DNA from: Clavelina lepadiformis
Lineage: Eukaryota > Chordata > Ascidiacea > Aplousobranchia > Clavelinidae
Assembly (NCBI RefSeq): GCF_947623445.1
Contig: NC_135241.1
Coordinates: 21,454,501-21,518,500 of the forward strand
Direction of reading: 5' to 3'
DNA length: 64,000 nt
Shown here: positions 38,101 to 49,902 of the stretch, one piece after another
Numbering within the stretch: position 1 is the stretch's first letter
Layout: each line of letters begins with the position of its first letter
Notes under the pieces: generated by a model
Seen by the model: the letters and a program-made list of their open reading frames with translations, nothing else
The model's database searches: none
Told to the model about the DNA's origin: nothing
Program-made: the position numbers and the translations under genes

Positions 38101-41100
38101 AAATAAGGACCTGGTCTCTTTTACGAAAAAAGGACATATCGTTATTATTTTTAATCTTACACAGTTGCAAAAGGGATGGGATCAGCTCCATCCGATCTTG
38201 ATGGAAGACTCGTTGCTCCGTGGATGATGACATAGATCTCCTCAAATCCTGGTTTTGCTACGTGTCTGTTGCTGGAGTCAGACTTATTAGCCGGCTTGGG
38301 GCTGGTTACAGTCGGGGACCTGCTTGTTCTGCGCGACGTTCTTCCCTTTTTTGGCGAAGTGGATTTAGTGGCTGGTCTTGCTTCATTTGCCGGTGAATCC
38401 ATAGTTTTCTAAAATAAATAAACATTAAGTGAAAAATTTTGCTTATATCTGTGAGTGATAACAGTGTATTATTATATGTACTGTATGATTCTAAATCATG
38501 CATGAGAAAAGCAAGTAAAAGAAACAACCTTATATAATCAAAGAATATAACTCGCTGACTGCCATAACTAACTTTCGCATTTATAATGCATACGGTGGCC
38601 ACGTGTGTATTAATAATGAAAATGTTATAAAACAGCACATCAGTGTACTGACGTTATCCCATGAAAATTGCATTTGATGATGTTAATATTTAATGTGATT
38701 AAAACTCAGTTAGTTTTCCAGTGTAGCAGTCCTGCTAAGCATTTATAAACAGCCAACAGGTGAAGTAAAATAGAACGTGATGAAGAAACAACGGTGTATG
38801 CTCCATGCATTAACCTCACGAAAAATGGGTATGAGTAGAAGCAAAGGAAAAAATCGTGCAAGTTCATCTAAAGCCAGCAGCCCTTTATCTGCCGTTTCAA
38901 GTCGATCATCATCAGCGTCGCGCAGTACACCAACTTTTGTAAGCAAAATGTGGCACGTTTATATCTTATTAAAAGCGTATATAATTGTCATAAGCAGGCA
39001 ATTATGGTTAACATCAGCTGCAAATTGAGGGATACAAAGTATAAGATTCTTTGCAAACGTTTATAAGAGAAGCTTGGTTGAGTTTACCAAACAGCAAACC
39101 ACTGAGTGCATGTAGTTTCATATTCTGCTGGCTTAAGACTATGAAATAAATAAGTCTACTTTATTTCAAAGTATCACATTAGTTTAATTTTCAACAATAT
39201 TTTCATATTACCATATAACCTAATATTTTCGATCGATAATTTAATAGTCTCTTTATATGGTTATTAATTACTTGCAGCGTAAAGATGAAGAAATAATTAC
39301 AGATGTGGCTGGAACACTCGTCAATGAATTTAAAAAGCAGATGATAGCTGATATTGAGGTTTGGGCAAATGTTTTTAAATACCTAATGCCGTAATCTCTT
39401 GAAAATTTTTACATCATCTACTGGTAACTAAGTTAGAAAGAGATTTCAAGTTAAATATGCAGCAAAATTTGTATGAAAATATTTTCTTATTAGCATTAAT
39501 TGCAGGAAAAGATTAAAAAATCGTTCAGTGAAATCAGTCAGCCGCCAAAAAAATACAACGGGAACCTGAATGAAGTCATTCAAACCACTTATGAGAAGGA
39601 AACAAATAAACTGACACAGGCAGCAAAGCAGGAAAGCGAAAAAGCAATGTCGAAGCACATCAACAAAAACACATTTTCTAAAGCTAAAGCAGACATTTCA
39701 GTCGAAGTTAAAAAAGTAAGTAAACCAACAAGAATATAAAACGTTATGAATTTGAAATGTAGCATTAGCAAATTTCTCATGACAATTCATGCGAGGCTAA
39801 TTGTTTTGCACCAAATTCACCCCAGTTTGTACCTGCTTTACTTATTTACTTTGGTCTTAGACAATAAATGAAAACTTTGCTGGTGAATGGCAAGATACAG
39901 CAATGGGGCATTTAGATAACGCAACTGAAGATTTAGAAAACAACCTATGGCGTGAGATGAGTGATACCCTCGGCAAAGTTTTTCGACTTTATAGAAACAC
40001 TGGAAATACTCTTACAATACAAAAGCAGGTGGGAAAAATATAGTAGAGGTTATGAACAACAATTAACCCAAACTTCTGTTTTGTTTTGTTATTTAAATTT
40101 CCCAAAAATATTGATAAAACTTTAAACTGATGTGTTAATGTCATAGGGAGCATGACATAATTTATATTTTTATTTTACATATAAACAGGTTTTACTCAAC
40201 TTAATTGCGTGTGACATTGCAGCCTCCACTTTTTTGTTGCTAGACAAACATAGCCCTGATGGGGGACCGCCTTGAATCCCAACTAACTCAATTAGAGTTT
40301 AACAATGAGGAGAGAATATGCTACCTTACTTCTACCACTCAAGATTATCTGACATCAAAACTTGAAGAGAAGGAAAACGAGCTCAAATTAAAACTGGAAC
40401 TCAACGTTAAGACGATCAATCGAGAAATTGCCCAACTAAAAGCCTTTGCCAAACAGCAGCGACAATTACACAGTGAACGCCAACAAACTAAGTCTTCTTT
40501 ATGTAATATTCTATAAAACATGAACAAGCTTTGTGCTTGGTAGATGCTTCGACTTTGAAACGTATCAAGATTATCTTACCAAATTGCAACATTAAAGTTC
40601 AACACAACTTTGTTATTATTCCAAGATCGGTTACTCTCGTAAGCACAACATTCAGTTAAGCGTTCAAAAAGCAAACAATGCACTGTATGTTGTAAAATAA
40701 AAGCAATAGTCTAAAACTCACCAAGTCCTTAGTGATCTTGCTTTAACCTACAGCTTCTATTAAGAATACCCAAGAGCCTTAGCACTTAAAAAAAGCATAT
40801 AAACCTAAGTGCTATACACACTTAGAAAATTCAAAGCTATAATGCCCACACTACAATACAGGGCCTGCTTTCTTCATCGATAAGAACATGGTCAACAATG
40901 CCTAAATACACAAACGTCATTCTTCAAGCAACAAATAAAATTTCTCAACCCTTTTATAGAGGGCTGTAAATTTGATACACTAAACAAAAGAATGAGACAA
41001 AACCAGTAATAAAAGAGGGCACACTTCCAAATTAAGTGGCAAAGAGAGACTCTCTATTGCCACACTCCACCAACTTAATTAAATTTCTAACTCTCGTGAG

Positions 41101-44100
41101 TAGCCAAATTGCTTATTATCTGTAGAGCAAGGCAAGCATGATAAAACGTTGTCATGCTCAGTGAGCGTGAAATATATAAACAGAGCAGTTTTAAGCATAA
41201 AACGCCATGGAGAAACATGCTATGATTGACAGTCAAGCAAAAATGGCAAGGAAATTACTTACATATGTTTTGTGTCAAAAATTCTTTATTATTTCAAACA
41301 AGTGGCTGTTAGCATATTTTATATTCGTTTGAATTGCCTATGAATTTGCGGTGTGTATACAATTTATTCCATAAATTATTAAATAGAATGGTCCATCAGT
41401 GATAGAAGTACCAATTGTTTGCTAAATGGTACTTGCTGTAATAAAAAAGCGTTGTAAATAATTCATCTTCATCTCACTGTCAAAGGTAAAAAACTTCTAG
41501 ACTCTTTAATCTTTTTAGACTGAACAGTTATCAGATGTCCACTATGTTGTTTTTGTTTGAAGAAGCCAACATGATAAAATTTAATTTAAGAATTACATTT
41601 CAAAAAATATTGACGTGATACTTTCAAAAGTTAAACATTAACTAATCTCAGTAGACCTTCTTAACTTTCTGAAGCAGACAACATGATCTTTTGCCAAGTA
41701 AGCCTTAAAAGGAATAGTATCGATTGCTTTAACAATATATTTTTAATAACTTTAACATTCATTTAAAAAAATAGTAACAATATAATTCACTGTGAAGTGT
41801 AAAGAATAGAAAAAGTGAGCAATTTCCTCAGGGTGGGTGAGGGTGTACTTTACTAAGTACTTAAATCTATTTAGTAGATAAATTACATTCCTTTCTACAT
41901 TTAATGATTTCAGAAAAACGTGGAATATTTTGCTGAGATGGTCAAATATAGTTGGGAAAAATGATCATGAACACAACTATCAAAAAGGAATAATCTATTC
42001 ACTTAAAGAAAGCTGTAACAATCAACAGTTGGATCACAATCAACTTCCTTATTCAAGTGAAATGGGGTTTGTTTTCTTTTGTTCCCTATGTCAACCAGCC
42101 ATTATTTTATCATAATAAAAAGTAAGTTTGCCTTGGGTTGGACCAAACAATGCCTAGTTTAAGCTTTGTTGCGTATGGAGGCGTTTATGCGGGGCTCTAT
42201 GGGAATAAATTCCTGTTTGATCTAATTCATCACAGTAATAATTTTTGTAAAGCAATATGTTATCAATATTTTATAGTACAGCTTTTTGCTATTTAATTCA
42301 ATTCAGTTTCAAGTTTTTGTTTGCTTGTTAAATTTAAGCTTCTGCCTTAAACACACAACATCCCCATAACGGTCACTGCTTACATAGACTAATAAAATAA
42401 AAACATGATATAAATTGGCACTCTGAAGGTTACCTTTGTTTTTGATTTTTCTACACGAGCTTTCGCAAACATAAGCTTGCTACTTCACGTGTACTACGAA
42501 AATAATCAACAAAGTTAACCTTCAAAGTGCCAATTTATATCTTGTTTTTATTTTGCTATAAACTTGGGTTAACACGGTTCAGCCACCATCAACAAACTAT
42601 GAAACAATCTTTTTTTAGCTGTGAATATGCTTTAAGTATACCTGTTTTCCTGAAGGGGATATGTCTGGAGGCGGGGTTGATGCAATACTGATATGAAAAG
42701 AACCTTCTGATTCCAATTCAGGGCTAATGATTACAGTTTCTTCTTTGAATGGAAAAGGTAAAGATTCGTTGGAAGCTATAAAAATTTGCTATATTAACAT
42801 ACTGGTTGGTGATGAAATCAATGAAAACCATAACAGGCAATGTTTATACAATGTCAAAAAACATAAAGTTAACATTCAGAGTGCCAAACTATATCCTGTT
42901 TTTTATTTTAATGTTTGAACAGCTTCCTACATGTGCAAATTACAAATTTTTGACTTAAATCTTGTCTTACTGCTTTCTTTGGAGACCTCTTTGACCATCT
43001 GCTGTTCTTTTCCATTCTTAAGTGCAGTTCGATGTTTCACTGGAATATAAATAAAAATATCCTCGCTGAATTCAGCTACATATTTTCTCCCATTAAATCT
43101 GGTGCACTAAAAATAAGCGAATTTAATATTTTCATATTTATCATACACCACAAAAACTTGATATTACCAGTGTTAGGAGACAATGTGGGTTTGACAATTG
43201 ATTCTCGGACCACCGGGAGTCTTTCTTTTTGTGGGGTTGGTGCAGGTGGTGGGGGACTTGGTAAAAGCTCCTGGACATCAGTGGAAAAAGTGGAAACAAT
43301 TTCGAGATAAAACAAAAAAAAAACAGGGGATATAAACAAACAACGAAGATGCAAAGAAAAGCGTGTTTGACCACTTTAAAAAATGAAGTAAGACAAAGTT
43401 TGGATTTGAGAATAATTATCATATAAAACACAGTTGGTATTCCCACTGGAGTTTGCATATTTTCCTCATCATCCTCATCCTCATAGATCGCTTGACGATT
43501 GGAATCAACATGCTCTCTCAAAGCTACTCCATAGGAGAGTCTCCCACAGTGCATTGAGGTCGAGGCTTTAGATCGAGGCCTTAGAAGTGTTAAGATTCCT
43601 GCATATTTGTAATAATCTTCTCCTTTTCTGTAAAAAGCCCAAGATATCAGATAATTTGTATCAAATTAAACCAAATTACCAGCACTGGTGGTAAAAAGAA
43701 GCAAAAATGCAGATTTTGGCAAAATTAAGGTGGCAGACGGCGTTTAAGCAACGAATACAAAGCAAATCAAAGTAGAACATTCTTTACTTGACATTTAATT
43801 TGGCCCGTGGTGATTCTGTTCGAGGGTAGATTGCAAACAGTGCCTCACCGACACGTTTAGTTGGTTGAGTGTCTTGGTAAGCCTCAATGAGCAAATAAAC
43901 ATCATAATTTTTGTCATTCTTGCAAAATCCTGATGAAAATAATATCTGATTATATACCAATTATGCAAAGTCATGTGAGTAGCCTACATATCTTGTACTG
44001 CGTTTTAGCATAGGCAGCAATTGCGAAAAGGCACAGAATTCTAAAATACAATGCACGTGTGTTTTACCAAGCATTTTAACTTGATTTCTAACATACCATA

Positions 44101-44923
44101 CTAAGTGATCTCAAAAGAAAAACCTCAAATAGATGTATATATATATACTGTAATAGTTTTGTAATTTTGATATAAGTAGAAAATTGATTACTTATTATTG
44201 GCTTTACCTTTGGGCAAAATAAACCTGAAGCGTCTTTGGTTAAAAGAAACTGAGTCTACTTTACTCTCCCATGTCACAGAATCAGTCTTGATGGCGGCTT
44301 GAGAAACACAATTCCCTGAGTTATTGACCTCAAGCAAAACCTATAACAGAGCGCATATCACCAACCACAACACCATAAAAATAGTTCAAACTACAATGAG
44401 GTAGGTAAATACATAGTACATATGTGTTCCATGTTCAGACTATGCTATAGCTTTTGCAGATTATAAATCTGAAAATTTACAGTTAAAAAAAAGTACATAG
44501 AGTGACTGCCAACACAATTAAGTTACACACGCCACATATGTATTCGTAAGCTTTGGTGTAAGGCATATGTGCGTTAGATACAAGTATTGTTGTTATGTTT
44601 TTATTTAAATCCAAAAAAATACCATGTAGGTTATCACACCGTTTATTTTGCATTATTGTCTGTCATGTCAACTACTCATTTAGTGAAATTCCCCGACTGG
44701 ATGGAACTGATATAGTACAAGATTTAAAAGGTTGCTAATAAAATATTACCATACAAACATATCAAATTTTACTAACCTGAGGCAATAAGTCAGTTCTGTG
44801 ACCATGCTGTATTGATATTTTTAAGTAGTAAACACCGTTTTTGTTAAATTGGACTTGTGCAATTTCAAATATAAAATCTAACACTTTCTCTTCTAGTTTT
44901 ACTTGTTTACCTCTGTCAGACAT
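32144..44923 (-). CDS. CCDC33: CCDC33 homologue: C2-type domains plus C-terminal coiled coils
   Basis: 1105 aa from 25 coding exons: 44777-44923, 44208-44340, 43788-43929, 43432-43627, 43168-43270, 42971-43039, 42642-42775, 38161-38408, 37758-37863, 37328-37465, 36778-36893, 36530-36680, 36310-36439, 36109-36186, 35845-35972, 35389-35607, 33766-33875, 33619-33694, 33463-33543, about 33230-33365, 33038-33126, 32731-32938, 32569-32639, 32276-32485, 32144-32242. A first C2-like fold starts DFIFEIAQVQFNKNGVYYLK. A basic/Ser linker leads to a second one (YVIIHGATSLPSRSDGADPI, later PFHPYHFELVK), the CCDC33 hallmark. The rest is coiled coil (ELEETVQYLQDKLKKSKKLE). The family is testis-enriched in vertebrates; its molecular role is unclear. 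The exon ending at 42642 (phase 0) joins the exon starting at 38408 (AG acceptor, phase 0) across a 4.2-kb intron that holds another gene. If transcription actually restarts at the ATG at 38402, this would be two genes. Confidence 0.85.
35174..35366. repeat. Dispersed repeat R1, copy 2 (CCDC33 intron)
   Basis: Starts GGGTTCGGTGGCCGTGCTCA, contains GCCTTGCCACAGTTGCCTGTC, and ends CAGCACAATTTTTTGTCC with an A-rich tail. It is collinear with 27166-27376. It stops 23 bp from the exon ending at 35389. Confidence 0.7.
37564..37640. repeat. Dispersed repeat R2, copy 1 (CCDC33 intron)
   Basis: The core from AGACTTAAAAT through GATGATTCCTCATCTCTTGA to ATTACCGAGCT matches the copy at 47552-47628 in order. 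Confidence 0.65.
38780..40516 (+). CDS. Uncharacterised coiled-coil protein nested in a CCDC33 intron
   Basis: 296 aa from five exons: 38780-38938, 39278-39358, 39506-39715, 39861-40028, 40244-40516. All junctions are GT/AG and all phase 0. The N-terminus is basic and Ser-rich (SRSKGKNRASSSKASSPLSA). The rest is charged and helical with heptad-like stretches, such as SQLTQLEFNNEERICYLTST and LELNVKTINREIAQLKAFAK. No domain was recognised. The layout (short basic head, long helical body) loosely recalls meiotic or ciliary coiled-coil proteins, but this is not evidence of function. A polyadenylation signal follows at 40696. Starts at 38780 (MKKQRC) or at the in-frame ATGs near 38825-38831 (MGMSRSK) are possible. 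It reads opposite to its host CCDC33. Confidence 0.8.
40696..40701 (+). promoter_or_regulatory. Polyadenylation signal AATAAA of the nested gene
   Basis: AATAAA 180 nt after the stop codon at 40516, the first canonical signal on that strand. Confidence 0.6.
42393..42555. mobile_element. Palindromic MITE-like element (CCDC33 intron)
   Basis: Arms of about 45 bp face each other: GATATAAATTGGCACTCTGA on the left, and TTCAAAGTGCCAATTTATAT on the right. The core between them is CACGAGCTTTCGCAAACATA followed by AGCTTGC. Similarity to the 12031-12172 copy extends outward on the right arm through GTGTTAACC to about 42590. The target duplication is not identified. It is likely a Ciona-type MITE family, but the name is unverified. 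Confidence 0.75.
42861..42910. repeat. Arm fragment of the palindromic element
   Basis: CATAAAGTTAACATTCAGAG then GTGCCAAACTATATCCTG repeats the right arm of 42393-42555 with substitutions. It lies in the CCDC33 intron between the exons at 42775 and 42971. Confidence 0.65.
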
Positions 44924-47900
44924 CCTACTAAAAAGTTATGACATACATCAAGTAGGTATGATACTAACTGATATCTACTTTCGGCATGCTGAGATGAAAA
45001 ACTTTAAAATTCTACTGTTTGGCATTTTCACAGTAAACAAGATCAGCAGCAACACTTAATAGCTCAAAACGTATTGGCTATGTTACAAACATAGGCATAG
45101 GCTACATATCTATTATTCTACCATATTTAACATTTTAAACCGGTAGAAATGAACGCCATCAAACGTTTTATTTTCTATCAGAAATACGGTGGCCAGTGGG
45201 GAAAAAAAGCTCAAGCTAGTTGTTATCAGCATACGTTAATGAACGGGAGAATGTGACAAAGTCAAAGTGGCTTAAATATTGCTCAAAAATATTTAAGGTA
45301 ATAATAGCTAGTAACAACTAGCGCGGCCAGTAAACCTATGAATATACCTTAATTAGGTTAAACGCAAAAGACCTTCAACAATTTACGGGAGAATAGTACA
45401 TAATGTTGGAAAGGCAGAGATATTACGCAATTAAAAATTCCTATAGCTAGAACAAATCCGAGATATGCTAAACAGCTACCGGTATTTCAGCCAGCAAAAC
45501 ACTAGGCTAACAGGCTTAATAAAAGTTACGGTAATATTTTAAGCGTTAACAATCGCTTTAGAAGCAGCTTAAAATTCTTTGGCTTGCAGTACTTTACTTC
45601 AAGAAATGAATAAAAACAAGTCGAATTTTTCTTGACTCATCGTAATTCGCGCGAGTTCAAAATGTTTGTTTACAATGTTACGCATTATTTCATCTTCTGC
45701 AGACTCACCAATCACCAGACAGTCAGCTGAGATAAAACGCGACAAAACGACCCAATCAAAAGAGATATAATGGTGGCCGCTTAGGGGAATAACCGAAATG
45801 TAGGCGCAAGCAATGACAAAAATAGTTTTTTGCTATGATTTTGACTTTTGTCTGCATTGTTTTTTTTTTAGGTTTCGACGACTGCTTTGGAAAAGCAACA
45901 AACAGAATATTTGTAAAATGTTAATTTTTTTTTCTTTTTTACGAATGTATCGGTTCACTGTTAAAAGTAAAAATGATTGCACTTTCAGAAATGTCGCGAA
46001 TTAAGTTTGCAGAGTTTTATGAAATGTTTGAAAATACGACGTCAATAAATGCATTAATATTGAGTTGATCTGCAGTTTCATTCAATTCATAGTTGAAACT
46101 TGAAACTTAGACAAGAATAATAGCATTATCATCATTTAGGCCCACAATTATTAAGTTATACAGAAAAAAACTAAGTTACCTGGAGATCAGTGTTGTAGTA
46201 GTTCAGTTCAGACTTTCAGAAATTGAAAGGAAATACTTCTGGTTTTGTGTTCACAGGATGAATTTAATAGTAGTGACGTGTAGATTCTAGCTACTCTATA
46301 AAAAAATCACGGTGTTGTATAAGTTGCAAAAATCTGAACATGTTTTGTTGAATTGCCTCTGCCAAGCTGCAACCAAAGTTCTCTTCCTTCTCTGAGGTAG
46401 GGTGAGTACCCCGGAAATGACAATGAAGGGATGAATTGATTTTTAGCACATTGTGATTGATGATGGCAGAGGTAGGCCAATAGTCTAGTTGCGTATATGT
46501 GTCAATATTTCGAAAAGCATTAAATTAAAATTAATGAAAAAAATTAAATTTAATGAAGCAAATATGAGTCAAGTGCTGGGGAATTACTCCAAATTGTTAC
46601 CGAATTCCAATACAGTCCTACGTTCCAACGTTAAGAAGTGCCCTTTTAAATCAATGTGTGTCAAATAGACACGAGTCTGGCATGCATCAAGTTAAACAAA
46701 GTTTCCTTTTGCCAACGCTCTACCACACCTCATCATATTCTAAAATCAAGTTTTTTGATTTAGTTAAGTCAATCGAGTGGCCCAAATAAGAAATTTCTGA
46801 GAAGTGATTAGGCCTATTGAATCGTTTTATAAATTGATTGCGTAACGTTCTTCAAGGTGCTTTGAACACGTTACATCGAATAAGCTATGATGAGCGAAAG
46901 CGGATGTTGCGGCGCGTTTTCAACTATGACGTTCTTTTGTTTTGTAAACATGTCGTTGGAACCCATTTATCACAAAATAGCGCCAGTCACTGACAAAGTT
47001 TACCTAAAGCCGCAAAAAAACGGACTAGACGTGGTCGGAGGGTAGTGCTTTGAACAACCAGGTAGAGACTTAAGCAAACTTAAGCCCAACAGGTATTCAG
47101 TTATTTTATAGCTTTCTGCATGTAATGCTAGCTTACAGATCACTGCAGTATAGTTAGGGTCCTGAATACCAGAAAAAGCAACAGCACATTTCCAGCCGTG
47201 AAAGGTTTAAATCAATTGAAGTAAGTTAGCCTGTATCTAAATTGGAATTTCTTAGTTAGTTGGCCTAGCGTTGAAAGAGGAGTTTGGTCTGTAATGGTAA
47301 CGACTGAGCTTGCTTGCCACGGGCCAGTCATAATCAAAAACATGTGGCCAACTTACACATCGGACTTTGCGTTTGTGATATCCATAAGAGTTGTAGTGAC
47401 AAATGAGACTTCTTCTTGCAAGAAGCATGAATGATCGGCCCAAGTTATTACCATTGGGATGTTTGTAGTACGTGGGCGTAACTCAGGCATCAGACGATGT
47501 AGAAAACTATATTTTGGTATACGTCTATATGACGTCACAACCCTTATTTTCGGACAGAAGAAGAAATTCTTTGCACGACTTAAACCCGGCGATGATTCCT
47601 CACACCTCGAGCCCTGGTTACCGAGCTCGTCTTTTGTACGAGTTCCAGTAGACACCTTTATCATTTTTTTTTCATTTCAACTCACGCCTCATCGGGCTTA
47701 AAGAACCATATGACTTACAGTATATATACTTTAATGGCGCAGAAAAAGTTGTAACACCTAGCGAGTAACTGCATATAATATTATAGTTAGAAGATTTTAT
47801 TTCAAAATTTTGATTTTTACTAAAAAGCAACTTTAGAAAACTTTTTATTTTTTGTAAATGTATAACATTTTTGTTAGGAAGGCCATGTTTTTGATCAAAT

Positions 47901-47979
47901 ATCTATAGCATGTATAATGGAAAACGATTGTCGATAAAATATCATTCCTTATATTTCAAATTGACAAAACTACTAAAAT
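44924..47979. other. Intergenic gap: CCDC33 upstream region and flank of the PY-protein gene
   Basis: No convincing exon. The right part includes dispersed repeat R2 (47552-47628). Minus-strand frames at 47252-47664 overlap that repeat and are not supported as genes. A CCDC33 5' untranslated exon may lie near 45700-45800. Confidence 0.5.
47552..47628. repeat. Dispersed repeat R2, copy 2
   Basis: CGACTTAAACCCGGCGATGA then TTCCTCACACCTCGAGCCC and GGTTACCGAGCT, collinear with 37564-37640. Confidence 0.65.
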
Positions 47980-49601
47980 ATGCTGCCTACCGGCATAACA
48001 AGTCCGGACACTGAGAAACAATCGACAGATAACTTTGAAAATGTAATTGAAACCCCCCTGATGTTGGGAGTTATAATCGTCGTTATTCTGCTGTGCTGTA
48101 TTGCTTATCACTGGATTTACAAAAAGTTTTGTTTCAACGAGCGACGATTAGAGCGTTTTGGGCGAAACGAAAGACAACTGAGTGCTGCCGTTACTGCCTT
48201 TCTTAGCCAAGCCGCTCAAACAGGTAAGGTATACGGTATCCCGATCAAAGAAGGCGATTTCTGTAATCTGTATAGAAATCATTCACTAGCCGATACTTTT
48301 TGAGGGTGTCTTCAAGGCCCATTATAGCTGTGGTTTTCTACTTCAGCCAACCAGCAAGACCGAGTGTCTTCCGGCAGCAGTAGCTTGCCTACTTACGACG
48401 ATCTTCCACCCAGCTATCATGTTGTTGCCAGTAACGAGACGTCTGGTAAAAGGGAAACTGCCAGCCAGGTAGGCTAATTATTGTTTTCAATTTAGGTAGG
48501 CAATTTGTTTTCTGCTTCGAGTTCCGTCTATTATTATTATCGATTTCAACTTCCAGTTTTCTTCTTTGGCTCATGCTTTTGTAAACTTAATGTGTTCAGC
48601 TTAGCAACCATTTTGTACCATAACCGGGTCAAGTTCAGTTTCCGCATTTTTGCAGACGGAAGATGTATTTTGCTCGCCTCCGCCATATGAGCTATTCAAG
48701 AAAAATTGTCAGCATGTTCAAACGGCTGTCTGATGTTTCTATGGAAGAATTCGTTTGTTATGCATCATTCGGCTAGTTTGCTCCTAAGAATTCAAAAAAT
48801 TTCATCACTTCTATTGCTGCAAGCTGTATTGAGATTATAAGGCTTTAATGGTTATTTAATGCTTTGGACTGACATGCTTTGTCATGTCATTGTGCTATGA
48901 CATGTCACTGTTATGCCATGTCATGCTTTTTGTTAGCACATTTTATGTATAAAGGAGATACACTACACTTTTGAGTTTTGCATGTGTTTACAAATGTAGT
49001 AGCCAATGTATTGCAAAAAAGTCTACTTTTATGTCTATTTAAAAAAAGCAAAATCTGGCCCCTACAGTTATTTTTCATCTCGTCTTGAACTGTGAAATGC
49101 AAAATTTTGCTCGTTGTTCTATGTTCATGATAGCAGTAACGCGTACAAGTGTTTCTTGTATTATAGAATATATTCATAGTTAGTAGTTGAGACAAATTTC
49201 TACCATCGATTTAGTTAAATAAAATTTATAAGTACCACCATATTGAAAAATATTGTTTTTGTTTACAAGAAAAACCTTCATCCTTGCAGTCTATAAAACA
49301 GGCACACAGGACACTGTAAACAAGACAGGGTACGGTTTAACAGAACATTTTATCATCGCTAGGCTAGCGCTGCGATTGTTTATGTTTTATTGTCGACATC
49401 TGCACGCCTTCACCTATGCAATGCTAGCTGCACACCAGCACGATTTGCGACCCAGATTACGTCATTTGTAACTAAGTACCCCGTTGACAAATGAAACGTG
49501 AGCTCACAAGTAATACGCAGGAGATGTAAACATTGCAGGTAACTGTGTCGCAGCGGACAGAGGAAATAAGTGAGCTGTCGTCAGTGCAGATTGCATTATG
49601 A
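47980..49601 (+). CDS. Small single-pass membrane protein with LPxY/PPxY motifs (1 of 2)
   Basis: 142 aa from three exons (47980-48223, 48347-48468, 49539-49601), phases consistent. About 25 polar residues precede one membrane helix (PLMLGVIIVVILLCCIAYHW). A basic juxtamembrane stretch follows (RRLERFGRNER), then a cytosolic tail with two overlapping PY motifs, LPTY and PPSY, in LPTYDDLPPSYH. There is no signal peptide, so it is probably a type III/I topology with a short outer N-terminus. PY motifs bind WW domains, for example of NEDD4-type ubiquitin ligases, so a role as a WW-ligase adaptor or cargo is inferred. I do not recognise an orthologue. The next gene has the same three-exon layout. 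Confidence 0.8.
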
Positions 49602-49902
49602 TATGGTTAAGGAAGGTTCGCAGATAATTGTTATTGTTTCTTTTAATTATGACTCGATTGAGCTGTTTAGAAATAGTAAAGTTATGAATTGAAAGTGGTA
49701 GCCTACATATTACAGGAAGTAACTACAATAACCACTGTCTTTCAAATTAATGATAAATTGATAACGTTTGTTGCGAAATTACAATAAGGTGATAAATTGC
49801 AGATGTTTTTATGCATTTAAATTACAGTTTTATGGAGGCAATTCAAGACTCTGTTCTGTATAGAAAAGAACACTTGTAGTGAGATAAAAGATTTTGGCCG
49901 CA

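Noticed and set aside
38157-38402. ATG at 38402 as the true start of a separate C2/coiled-coil gene
   Set aside because: A strong AG acceptor with a pyrimidine tract lies 6 nt upstream, and the phase matches the exon ending at 42642; kept only as an alternative in the CCDC33 entry.
43076-43354. Pro-rich open frames on both strands near 43250
   Set aside because: The minus-strand Pro-rich part is a real CCDC33 exon (43168-43270); the rest is intron read-through and the plus-strand frame is its shadow.
47252-47664. Two overlapping minus-strand frames
   Set aside because: They run through dispersed repeat R2 and show no domain or splice support.
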